Below are positions 1 through 6,041 of a stretch of 7,382 nt of DNA, piece by piece. Position numbers and translations under genes: made by a program. This DNA is from Chloroflexota bacterium (GTDB taxonomy: Bacteria; Chloroflexota; Limnocylindria; Limnocylindrales; CSP1-4). Position 1 is the first letter of the stretch. Each line of letters starts with the position of its first letter. A model generated the notes under the pieces. It worked only from the letters and a program-made list of their open reading frames with translations. It was not told where the DNA came from and did no database searches. Location: contig JAJYDP010000200.1 in the NCBI GenBank assembly GCA_021777365.1, positions 1-7,382 on the forward strand. The letters are read 5' to 3'.

Positions 1-1
1 C

Positions 2-1495
2 GGCTTCGCCGTCTTCACCGCGGGATCGATCATGCTGGCGTTCACGCCGTTCGATGGGCAGGCCGGTGCGATCTGGCTGATCGTCATGCGGCTCGTGCAG
101 GGGATCGGCGGCGCGTTCCTCTTCGCGAACTCGCAGGCGATCCTGACCGACGCCTTCCCGCCGAACCAGCGCGGCATGGCCCTCGGCATCAACGGCGTGG
201 CGGCGATCGCCGGCCAGTTCATCGGCCTCGTGGTGGGCGGCATCCTGGCCGCCATCGACTGGCGCCTCGTCTTCTTCGTCAGCGTGCCTGTCGGGCTGGT
301 CGGGACGGCCTGGGCGTACACGCACCTGCGCGAGCTCGCCACGTCACGTCGCTCGCGGATGGACTGGCCGGGCAACATCACGTTCGGCCTCGGCCTGACC
401 GCGGTCCTCGTCGGCATCACGTACGGCATCCAGCCCTACGGCAACCAGAGCACCGGCTGGGGCAGCCCGTTCGTGGTGATCATGCTCGTCGGCGGCGCCG
501 CCCTCCTCGCCGTCTTCCTCTGGATCGAGCGGCATGTCGAGCAACCGCTGCTCCGGCTGGACCTCTTCCGCATCCGCGCGTTCGCGGCCGGCAACCTCGC
601 CACGCTCCTCTCGTCGATCGCCCGCGGCGGGCTCAACTTCATGCTGGTGATCTGGCTGCAGGGGATCTGGCTGCCGCTGCACGGCTATGACTTCGTGGAC
701 ACGCCGCTCTGGGCGGGGATCGCGATGCTGCCACTCACGTTCGGCTTCCTGATCTCGGGGCCGGTCTCCGGGGTCCTCTCCGACCGTTTCGGGGCGCGGC
801 CGTTCGCCACGGGCGGCATGCTCGTGGTGGCCGCCGCGTTCGTGGCCCTGCTGCGTCTGCCGGTCGACTTCCCCTACCCACTCTTCGCCGCCCTCCTCGT
901 CACCATCGGCATCGGGAACGGCATGTTCAACTCGCCGAACAACGCGGCGATCATGAACAGCGTTCCGGCCCACCAGCGCGGAGTCGCGGCCGGGGTGCGC
1001 GCGACGTTCCTGAACGCGGGCAGCGTCGTGTCGACCGGGGTCTTCTTCTCGCTGATGGTGGTGGGGCTGGCCGGCTCGCTGCCGACGACCCTGTACCGCG
1101 GCCTCGTGGCCCACGCCGTCCCGGTCGCGGCCGCACGCCAGCTCGCCGAGCTGCCGCCGGCCGCCAGCCTGTTCGGCGCCATGCTCGGCTACAACCCCAT
1201 GGCCACGCTGCTGCCGGCAAACGTGCTCCACGCCCTGCCGCCCGCGCAGGCCGCCGATCTCACCGGCCGGACCTTCTTCCCGAGCCTGCTGGCCGCCCCG
1301 TTCGGTCAGGGTCTCACGATCGTCTTCGGTGCCGCCGCCGCGATGGCCCTCGTCGCCGCGGCCGCCTCGGTGCTGCGCGGCGGGCGGTTCGTGTCGGGCG
1401 AGGTCCCGGCGGCGGTCCCGGCGGCGGTTCCGGCGCCCCTGGCCGGGGCGGGGCCGGCGGCGCGCTCGCGGCTCAGCCGGCTACGCCCCCGCTGA
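2..1495 (+). CDS. DHA2-family (EmrB/QacA-type) MFS drug exporter, 5' end missing
   Basis: The reading frame is already open at the left edge (codons start at base 2), so this is a C-terminal fragment of 497 residues with the first one or two membrane helices cut off. It is very hydrophobic, with about twelve visible membrane segments. Family marks are a Gly-rich helix around residues 68-82 (GQFIGLVVGG, resembling antiporter motif C), the following DWRLVFFVSVPVG block typical of 14-TMS DHA2 exporters, and a second motif-A-like loop, LSDRFGARP, near residues 259-267. The long loop before the last helix (LGYNPM... FFPSLLAAPF) resembles a subgroup of actinobacterial and Chloroflexota DHA2 proteins. 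The family uses the proton gradient to export drugs or metabolites across the cytoplasmic membrane; the substrate cannot be read from sequence. It ends in a Pro/Ala/Arg-rich cytoplasmic tail and converges on the hydrolase gene. Confidence 0.93.
   Translation, partial: GFAVFTAGSIMLAFTPFDGQAGAIWLIVMRLVQGIGGAFLFANSQAILTDAFPPNQRGMALGINGVAAIAGQFIGLVVGGILAAIDWRLVFFVSVPVGLVGTAWAYTHLRELATSRRSRMDWPGNITFGLGLTAVLVGITYGIQPYGNQSTGWGSPFVVIMLVGGAALLAVFLWIERHVEQPLLRLDLFRIRAFAAGNLATLLSSIARGGLNFMLVIWLQGIWLPLHGYDFVDTPLWAGIAMLPLTFGFLISGPVSGVLSDRFGARPFATGGMLVVAAAFVALLRLPVDFPYPLFAALLVTIGIGNGMFNSPNNAAIMNSVPAHQRGVAAGVRATFLNAGSVVSTGVFFSLMVVGLAGSLPTTLYRGLVAHAVPVAAARQLAELPPAASLFGAMLGYNPMATLLPANVLHALPPAQAADLTGRTFFPSLLAAPFGQGLTIVFGAAAAMALVAAAASVLRGGRFVSGEVPAAVPAAVPAPLAGAGPAARSRLSRLRPR
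1403..1438 (+). repeat. 12-bp in-frame tandem repeat (VPAA x3)
   Basis: Three adjacent 12-bp units start at 1403, 1415 and 1427. The first two are identical (gtcccggcggcg) and the third is degenerate (gttccggcgccc). They encode Val-Pro-Ala-Ala, Val-Pro-Ala-Ala, Val-Pro-Ala-Pro in the disordered tail of the transporter. A copy-number change would keep the frame. Confidence 0.85.
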
Positions 1496-1502
1496 CGGCG
1501 CC

Positions 1503-1520
1503 GGTTCGGTCAGCGAACAC
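1503..1520. terminator. possible bidirectional stem-loop between convergent genes
   Basis: GTTCG (1504-1508) pairs perfectly with CGAAC (1514-1518) around a 5-nt loop, and G1503:C1520 can extend the stem past a bulged A. It lies directly between the transporter stop at 1495 and the hydrolase stop at 1510, where a shared terminator would be expected. There is no T-run on either side, so this is a weak call. Confidence 0.28.
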
Positions 1521-2226
1521 CCCGGGGGTGTGCGTCGGCGACGCCGGCGATGATCGCCGCGAGCTCTCGCGGGCGCGACCACATCGGCCAGTGGCTGGTC
1601 GGCAGGTCGATCCAGGTGACATCGCGCAGTTCGCGGAGGCCGGCCAGCCAGGACCAGTCGTGCTCCTGTGCGTACTTCCTGTACTGCTCGGCCGTGAAGC
1701 CCGTGCAGATCATCGTGCTCGGGATGTCGCGGCGCGCCTCGTTCGTCAGCTCCACCCCTTCGCGGATCACGCCACCGGGCACGGGGACGGCATGGCGGCG
1801 GAACGTCTCGAGCTGTGCCTCGCTGAGCCCGTCGAGGTTCTCCTCGGCCGCGAGCTCCTCCCAGTCGAGGGGCCGCTCGACCCCGGCGAACCCGGGATCC
1901 AGGGGTCCCTTTCCCGGTGCCGTGTCCACGTACACCATCGCCGCGATCCGTTCGGGGACCCGGTCGCTCGCCGCGTAGCCGCTGAAGCCCGAGGCGCTGT
2001 GGACGGCGAGCACCACGGGATCGTCCGCGGCCACGACCGCGTCGCAGATGGCTCGGACGTGGTCGGCCATGGTGATCGCCGACCGGTCCGCATCGGGCGA
2101 CTCGAGCCCCGGCAGCGTCAGCGCCGTGACGTCGTGACCGTCGGCGCGCAGGAGGTCGCCGACCTCGTCCCACGCCCACGCGCCCAGCCAGAAGCCGGGG
2201 ACCAGGATGATGGGTGCGCCGGGCAT
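1510..2226 (-). CDS. alpha/beta hydrolase
   Basis: A 238-residue soluble alpha/beta-hydrolase-fold protein of about normal family length. The N-terminus IILVPGFWLGAWAWDEV (6-22) is the first core strand plus the oxyanion-hole region. The nucleophile elbow is LAVHSASG with Ser77 as the likely nucleophile; the usual G-x-S-x-G is altered to V-H-S-A-S. His212 in TSHWPMWSRP is the likely catalytic histidine. A catalytic acid is not obvious: the strand MICTGFTAEQY, where related esterases carry Asp, has none. Start choice: the open frame runs far upstream into the fusion gene, but homology begins at this ATG, which is preceded by a strong AGGGGGG ribosome site 9 nt away. The substrate is unknown; esterase or lactonase-like activity is family inference. 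It is transcribed divergently from the nitroreductase-methyltransferase gene. Confidence 0.9.
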   Translation of the reverse strand: MPGAPIILVPGFWLGAWAWDEVGDLLRADGHDVTALTLPGLESPDADRSAITMADHVRAICDAVVAADDPVVLAVHSASGFSGYAASDRVPERIAAMVYVDTAPGKGPLDPGFAGVERPLDWEELAAEENLDGLSEAQLETFRRHAVPVPGGVIREGVELTNEARRDIPSTMICTGFTAEQYRKYAQEHDWSWLAGLRELRDVTWIDLPTSHWPMWSRPRELAAIIAGVADAHPRGVR

Positions 2227-2235
2227 GCGTCCGTT

Positions 2236-2242
2236 CCCCCCT
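2236..2242 (-). promoter_or_regulatory. ribosome binding site of the alpha/beta hydrolase
   Basis: On the minus strand AGGGGGG lies 9 nt before the ATG at 2226. It decides the start, because the same frame stays open for a further 783 nt upstream with no comparable site. Confidence 0.7.
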
Positions 2243-2294
2243 GTGCGCTCGTGCCCGCCGGCCCGTCCGATGGCCAGCCGTGCGATCATCGAGG

Positions 2295-2310
2295 TGCACA
2301 GGGTAGTGCA
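2295..2310. promoter_or_regulatory. inverted repeat abutting the GTG start, possible operator or RNA hairpin
   Basis: TGCAC (2295-2299) and GTGCA (2306-2310) form a perfect 5-bp inverted repeat around AGGGTA. It sits at the fusion-gene end of the 84-bp divergent spacer (2227-2310) and touches the GTG start at 2311. Its loop contains AGGG (2300-2303), the probable ribosome site, 7 nt before the start. It could be a repressor site or a hairpin affecting ribosome access, but an arm this short may be chance. No convincing -35/-10 pair was found in the spacer. Confidence 0.3.
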
Positions 2311-3600
2311 GTGATCGATCTGAGCGACAATCCGGGCCACCCGGCGCCACCCGCAGGGGTGCTGCGCTGGTTCCTGTATCTGCCCGTCCACCTGTACCAC
2401 GCCCGCCTCGGGTTCCTGCTCGGGCACCGGTTCCTCGTGCTCGTGCACGAGGGGCGCCGGACGGGAGTGCGCCGGGAGACGCCGCTCGAGGTCATGGCCT
2501 ACGACCGGGCGACCGGCGAGGCCGTGGTGGCGGCGGGCTGGGGTCGCCGGACCCAGTGGCTGCACAACGTCGAGGCGGGCCTGGCGCGCGAGATCTGGAT
2601 CGGGCACGAGCGGTACGCACCGACCTGGCGGAGGCTTGGACTCGACGAGGCCGCGGCGGTGATCGAGCGGTACGAACACAGCAGCGGCCTGCCGGTCGGC
2701 CTCGTTCGCGCCGTCCTGGGCCGCCTCCTGGGCTGGCGCTACGACGGCACCCCTGAGGCGCGGCGGCGGGCTGCCGAGCAGCTGCCGCTCCTCGCGTTCC
2801 GGCCCGCCGTACGGGAGCGCTCGACGTGGACCGGGGTCAGCCGGGTGCTGCGGACGCACGAGCAGGCTCGGACGAGCTACGACCGGATGAGCCGCTGGTA
2901 CGACCTGTTCGAAGAGCCGTTCGAGCGGAAGACGAGGCGGCGCGCGCTCCGGATGCTGCGCCCGTCGCCGGGCCAGACCGTGCTGGAGGTCGGCTTCGGG
3001 ACGGGCCACGACCTCGTGGCACTGGCACGGTCGGTGGGTACGGCAGGTCGTGTCCGGGGCCTCGATCTGTCGGACGGCATGCGACAGGTGGCCCTCCGGC
3101 GCCTGCGCGCCGCGGGGCTGTCGGACCGCGTCGAGCTGTGCGTGGCGGACGCGGTGTCGATGCCGTACGGGGACGCCACCGTGGACTCGCTCGTCATGAG
3201 CCTCACGCTGGAGCTGTTCGACAGCCCGGAGGTGCCCCTGGTCCTGGCCGAGTGCCGGCGCGTGCTCCGACCCGGCGGCCGAATCGCCGTGACGTCACTG
3301 GCACGGCGAGAACACCCGAACCCGTGGACGCGCGCGTACGAACGGATCCACGACCTCCTGCCCGCGCTGGTCGACTGCCGCCCCATCCCGCTCGAGGCCG
3401 CGGTGCGTGAGTCGGGCCTGCAGGTCGACGAGGTCGTCCGCGGGTCGCTCTGGGGCCTGCCGGCCGACACGGTCCTCGCCAGGCGTCCGTCGGAACGGTC
3501 CGACCCCGCAGGCCGTCAGGCGGGATCGCGCCCGGAGAGCGTGCCGCCGGCCGGGGCCGTCGAGGCGGACGAGGATTCGTCCGCGCGGGCCGCCGGTTGA
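2311..3600 (+). CDS. F420-dependent nitroreductase-like domain fused to a SAM-dependent methyltransferase
   Basis: One uninterrupted 429-residue protein with two domains. Residues about 18-166 match the deazaflavin-dependent nitroreductase family (Ddn-like, split beta-barrel): LGFLLGHRFLVLVHEGRRTG, PLEVMAYD, then GWGRRTQWLHNV, with the family's usual ending AAEQLPLLAFRPA. The family uses reduced F420 to reduce quinones, nitro compounds or other hydrides. Residues about 188-385 are a class I methyltransferase: YDRMSRWYDLFEEPFE, SAM motif I EVGFGTG (226-232), acidic Asp252 in GLDLSDGM, VADAVSMPYGDATVDSLVMS (278-297), and VLRPGGRIAV (318-327), as in UbiE/menaquinone-type and small-molecule methyltransferases. 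The last 40 residues are a polar disordered tail. The GTG start is chosen because AGGG lies 7 nt upstream and the nitroreductase homology begins soon after; no ATG precedes the conserved region. The substrate is unknown. Confidence 0.88.
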   Translation: MIDLSDNPGHPAPPAGVLRWFLYLPVHLYHARLGFLLGHRFLVLVHEGRRTGVRRETPLEVMAYDRATGEAVVAAGWGRRTQWLHNVEAGLAREIWIGHERYAPTWRRLGLDEAAAVIERYEHSSGLPVGLVRAVLGRLLGWRYDGTPEARRRAAEQLPLLAFRPAVRERSTWTGVSRVLRTHEQARTSYDRMSRWYDLFEEPFERKTRRRALRMLRPSPGQTVLEVGFGTGHDLVALARSVGTAGRVRGLDLSDGMRQVALRRLRAAGLSDRVELCVADAVSMPYGDATVDSLVMSLTLELFDSPEVPLVLAECRRVLRPGGRIAVTSLARREHPNPWTRAYERIHDLLPALVDCRPIPLEAAVRESGLQVDEVVRGSLWGLPADTVLARRPSERSDPAGRQAGSRPESVPPAGAVEADEDSSARAAG

Positions 3601-3854
3601 CCCGCTCCGGGGGCCGGGTCCTGGGTCAGCCAGATCGCGATGTCGTCCGCCGACGGCACGCGTCCGGCGCTGACGAGCGTGCCGTCGATTGCGAGCCCCG
3701 GGTTGCGCACCACGCCGTAGCGCAGGATCGCCCGGTAGTCGGTGACCATGACGACCCGTGCGTCCACACCGGTCATGGCAACCGCCTCGCGGGCATTCGC
3801 CTCGGCGCGCCGGCAGTTGACGCATCCGGGCCCCAGGATCTCGATCTTCACCAT
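3516..3854 (-). CDS. small thioredoxin-fold (Thioredoxin_3-type) CxxC redox protein with C-terminal extension
   Basis: A 112-residue cytoplasmic protein. Residues 1-77 match the small glutaredoxin/thioredoxin-like disulfide redox family of about 80 residues: VKIEILGPGCVNCRRAE with active-site Cys11 and Cys14, VTDYRAILRYGV, the cis-Pro loop RNPGLAIDG (Pro52), and SAGRVPSADDI near the end of the fold. Members exchange thiol and disulfide groups; some sit beside arsenic-resistance or permease genes, but none is here. Residues 78-112 are an Ala/Pro/Ser/Gly-rich tail beyond the usual length, and residues 85-112 are antisense to the fusion gene's tail. The ATG at 3854 fits the homology start, though no ribosome site has good spacing: GGGGAG at 3880-3875 is 20 nt away. 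An ATT in frame at 3866 would be about 8 nt from that site, so a rare start or leaderless translation is possible. Confidence 0.88.
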   Translation of the reverse strand: MVKIEILGPGCVNCRRAEANAREAVAMTGVDARVVMVTDYRAILRYGVVRNPGLAIDGTLVSAGRVPSADDIAIWLTQDPAPGAGQPAARADESSSASTAPAGGTLSGRDPA

Positions 3855-3915
3855 CGCATCGGGAATGGTGTCAACTCCCCGTAGTCCGCCACAGGCCCAA
3901 AGCGCCCCGGGCCGA

Positions 3916-3931
3916 CGTGCCGCCCGGCACG
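3916..3931. repeat. near-perfect palindrome / hairpin
   Basis: CGTGCCG (3916-3922) is the exact reverse complement of CGGCACG (3925-3931), with only CC between. As RNA this would be a 6-bp stem with a GCCC tetraloop; as DNA it could be a dyad operator site. It lies 62-77 bp upstream of the redox-protein start. No T-run follows on either strand, which argues against an intrinsic terminator. Confidence 0.6.
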
Positions 3932-4074
3932 AGCGAGCGCGGCGTCGAAAGCCGGCGGAGCGGCGCCTCGAGCACCACCGAGTGAGCGCGGCGGATCCCG
4001 GCCCCTGCCGGCGTCTCCGCGGCCTGGAGGCGGGTGCTCTGGCATGATGCGCTCTCGTGCGGAGGCGCGGGTAG

Positions 4075-4122
4075 GCGGCAACCCGGCGAGGGCGACCATG
4101 CGGCAGCCCGGCGAGGGCGACC
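4075..4122. repeat. imperfect 23-nt direct repeat, 25-nt period
   Basis: Copy 1 spans 4075-4097 and copy 2 spans 4100-4122. They differ at one base (A4081 against G4106) and are separated by AT. The repeat is noncoding as far as I can tell. It may be a recent short duplication or a pair of protein-binding sites. Confidence 0.85.
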
Positions 4123-4230
4123 GTTCGGTCCGGCCAGCGTCCGATGAGGCCGCCGGGCGACCGGAGTGCCCGCCGACGAACCGGCGCATGCGCGATGAGC
4201 CGCGTCGATCGGCGACGATCCCGCGATCGA

Positions 4231-4239
4231 AGAGGGGGA
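4231..4239 (+). promoter_or_regulatory. ribosome binding site of the DHFR-like reductase
   Basis: AGAGGGGGA ends 5 nt before the ATG at 4245. It fixes this start over the in-frame ATG 201 nt further upstream (4044), whose extension has no homology. Confidence 0.75.
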
Positions 4240-4244
4240 TTTCC

Positions 4245-4871
4245 ATGCGTCTCACCGTCACCACGTTCCTGACGCTCGACGGCGTCTACCAGGCTCCCGG
4301 AGGCCCCGAGGAGGACCCGAGCGGCGGCTTCGAGCACGGCGGCTGGTCGTTCCCCTTCGCCGACGCCGACCAGGGCCGCATCATCGGCGACGTCTTCGCA
4401 CGCGCCGATGCCTTCCTCCTCGGCCGGCGGACGTACGACATCTTCGCCTCGTTCTGGCCGACCGCCGGGGACGAGGAGGAGCCCGTGGCGTCGAAGCTCA
4501 ACTCGCTCCCGAAGTACGTCGTCTCGACCACCATCTCGGAGCCGGCATGGCGTGGCACGAGCGTGATCCGCGGCAACGTGGCACAGGAGGTCGCGGCACT
4601 GAAGGCGCGTCCGGGCAACGAGCTCCAGGTCCACGGGAGCGGCCGCCTCGTCCAGACCCTGATGGCGGATGGCCTGGTGGACGAGTTTCGCCTGCTGATC
4701 TACCCGGTGGTGCTGGGAACCGGCAGGCGGCTGTTCGAGCGCCCGGGCCAGGCCGCCGGCCTCCGCCTCGTGGACTGCACGACCACGAGCACGGGCGTGG
4801 TCGTCGCCACCTATGCGCCCGACGGCCCGGTCCGGCACGGATCGTTCGCCGGGGAGCAGGGCCAGCCCTGA
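4245..4871 (+). CDS. dihydrofolate reductase family protein (RibD C-terminal domain-like)
   Basis: A 208-residue soluble protein covering one complete RibD_C/DHFR-like fold. Visible family motifs in order are the N-terminal strand and loop TVTTFLTLDGVYQAPGG (4-20), LLGRRTYDIFASFWP (58-72), KYVVSTTI, LQVHGSGRLVQTLM (127-140), and LVDEFRLLIYPVVLGTG (144-160) followed by RRLFE. These form the NADPH-binding fold of pyrimidine and folate reductases. The stand-alone family is widespread in Actinomycetota and Chloroflexota, and most members have no assigned substrate, so it should not be read as a true FolA or RibD. There is no deaminase domain. The start is set by a strong ribosome site. The dinB2 gene follows 70 bp downstream on the same strand and may be cotranscribed. 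Confidence 0.92.
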   Translation: MRLTVTTFLTLDGVYQAPGGPEEDPSGGFEHGGWSFPFADADQGRIIGDVFARADAFLLGRRTYDIFASFWPTAGDEEEPVASKLNSLPKYVVSTTISEPAWRGTSVIRGNVAQEVAALKARPGNELQVHGSGRLVQTLMADGLVDEFRLLIYPVVLGTGRRLFERPGQAAGLRLVDCTTTSTGVVVATYAPDGPVRHGSFAGEQGQP

Positions 4872-4928
4872 CGTCGGCCGCCGCGCGGTCTCGCCGGCGA
4901 CGCTCTCGAGGGGCCCGCGCCGATGGGG

Positions 4929-4934
4929 CAGACT
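4929..4934 (+). promoter_or_regulatory. possible -10 element for a leaderless dinB2 transcript
   Basis: CAGACT fits TAnnnT apart from its first base and ends 7 nt before the ATG at 4942, the spacing seen when transcription starts at the initiation codon. No clear Shine-Dalgarno lies at normal distance; GGGG at 4925-4928 is 13 nt away. No -35 was recognised. No LexA-type SOS box was found in the 70-bp spacer. Confidence 0.22.
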
Positions 4935-4941
4935 GCACCCC

Positions 4942-6024
4942 ATGGGTGACCCGGGCTGGATCCTGCACGTCGACCTCGACCAGTTCCTGGCCGCCGTCGA
5001 GGTCCTCCGCCGCCCCGAGCTGCGCGGCCGGCCCGTCGTCGTCGGCGGCTCGGGAGATCCGACGCAGCGCCGGATGGTGGTCTCCACCGCCTCGTACGAG
5101 GCACGCGCCTTCGGCGTGCACTCCGGGATGCCCCTGCGCGAGGCCGCGCGGCGATGTCCCGACGCGGCCTTCCTGCCCCTCGACGCGCCCGCGTACAACG
5201 CCGCGTCGGCGCGCGTGATGGCGATCCTGCGCCGGTTCCCGGTCGTGGTGGAGGTGATCGGCTGGGACGAGGCGTTCCTGGGGGCGACCACGGACGACCC
5301 CGAACGACTGGCGACCGCGATCCGCCTGGCGGTACGCGCGGAGACCGGCCTGGAGTGCTCCGTCGGGATCGGATGGAACAAGCTGCAGGCGAAGCTCGCC
5401 ACCGGGTTCGCCAAGCCGGCCGGGATCTTCCGCCTCACGGACGAGACCTGGATGCCGGTCATGGGCGAACGGCCCGTGACGGCCGTGTGGGGGATCGGCA
5501 GCCGGACCGCCGCGAAGCTGGCGGCGCTCGGGATCCTGACCGTGGCGCAGCTCGCGGCCGCCGACTGGAGAGCGCTGGCGGCCGGCTTCGGCCCGGTGGT
5601 CGGGCCGAGCCTCAAGGCGATGGGGATGGGAATCGGCCCGGCCGAGGTCAGCGGAGCGCCGTGGATTCCGCGCTCGCGCAGCCACGAGACGACGTTCCCG
5701 GCCGACCTGACCGATCGCCGCGAGATCGAGGCGGAGGTCTCTCGCCTCGCCCGGGCGCTTGCCGCCGAGATCGCCGACGCCGACCGGCCGGTCGTGCGAG
5801 TCGGACTGAAGGTGCGCTTCGCCCCATTCCTCACCCGGACCGGCGCGCTGGCCCTGCCGACCCCGACCCGGGACCCCGCGCCCATCGAACGGGCCGCCCT
5901 CGCGATCCTCGACCGCCTCGGGACGCCACGGCCCGTGCGCCTCCTCGGCGTGCGCGTCGAGTTCGCAACCCCGGTCGCGACCGACGGGTCCGACCCCGCA
6001 TCCTCGACGGCCCCGGACGCCTGA
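4942..6024 (+). CDS. dinB2: Y-family DNA polymerase, DinB2 type
   Basis: A 360-residue polymerase for translesion DNA synthesis, complete in palm, finger, thumb and little-finger regions. The N-terminal ILHVDLDQFLAAVE carries the first catalytic Asp11. The second acidic pair is Asp109-Glu110 in EVIGWDEAFLGA. Finger residues follow in STASYEARAFGVHSGMPL. ECSVGIGWNKLQAKLATGFAKPAG lies in the palm, the thumb HhH is at about 182-206 (VWGIGSRTAAKLAALGI), and the little finger begins near residue 243 (PRSRSHETTFPADLTDR). The steric-gate position, Phe or Tyr in E. coli DinB and Dpo4, is Leu16. This DLDQFL block, the Trp108 before DE, and RSRSH match mycobacterial DinB2, whose leucine gate is known to permit ribonucleotide insertion. 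The C-terminus (LLGVRVEF then a short polar tail) has no QLxLF clamp-binding motif. ATG 4942 is where homology begins. Confidence 0.95.
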   Translation: MGDPGWILHVDLDQFLAAVEVLRRPELRGRPVVVGGSGDPTQRRMVVSTASYEARAFGVHSGMPLREAARRCPDAAFLPLDAPAYNAASARVMAILRRFPVVVEVIGWDEAFLGATTDDPERLATAIRLAVRAETGLECSVGIGWNKLQAKLATGFAKPAGIFRLTDETWMPVMGERPVTAVWGIGSRTAAKLAALGILTVAQLAAADWRALAAGFGPVVGPSLKAMGMGIGPAEVSGAPWIPRSRSHETTFPADLTDRREIEAEVSRLARALAAEIADADRPVVRVGLKVRFAPFLTRTGALALPTPTRDPAPIERAALAILDRLGTPRPVRLLGVRVEFATPVATDGSDPASSTAPDA

Positions 6025-6025
6025 T

Positions 6026-6041
6026 CCCCGGCATCGCGGGG
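6026..6041 (+). terminator. weak hairpin just after dinB2
   Basis: CCCCG (6026-6030) pairs with CGGGG (6037-6041) around a 6-nt loop, starting 2 nt after the stop codon. There is no T-run, so termination is uncertain. The rest of the 165-bp spacer (6025-6189) holds a second small stem-loop, gggcg/cgccc at 6137-6153, and no recognisable gene or riboswitch. Confidence 0.3.

Larger units (their letters stand above)
3855..4244. other. divergent intergenic region, no gene seen
   Basis: This 390-bp stretch separates the minus-strand redox gene from the plus-strand DHFR-like gene and should carry both promoters. It contains a strong hairpin (3916-3931), an imperfect 23-nt direct repeat (4075-4122), and three CGATC boxes starting at 4206, 4216 and 4224. 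TCGATC (4205-4210) and GATCGA (4225-4230) also form an inverted repeat just upstream of the DHFR-like ribosome site. Open frames cross it on both strands, but their translations are Arg/Pro/Gly/Ala-rich with no recognisable domain. I see no tRNA or known riboswitch and no clear -35/-10 pair. Confidence 0.6.

Noticed and set aside
1528..2310. Upstream extension of the nitroreductase-methyltransferase frame
   Set aside because: It is antisense to the alpha/beta hydrolase, has no homology, and a GTG with a ribosome site at 2311 explains the start.
2227..3009. Upstream extension of the hydrolase frame on the minus strand
   Set aside because: It is antisense to the fusion gene; the ATG at 2226 has a strong ribosome site and begins the homologous region.
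3868..3873. TTGACA on the minus strand, identical to a -35 box
   Set aside because: It is only 13 nt from the redox-protein start, so a transcript from it would begin inside the gene.
3848..4264. A 138-codon minus-strand open frame covering the intergenic region
   Set aside because: It starts inside the DHFR-like gene, has no recognisable domain or ribosome site, and has GC-rich shadow composition.
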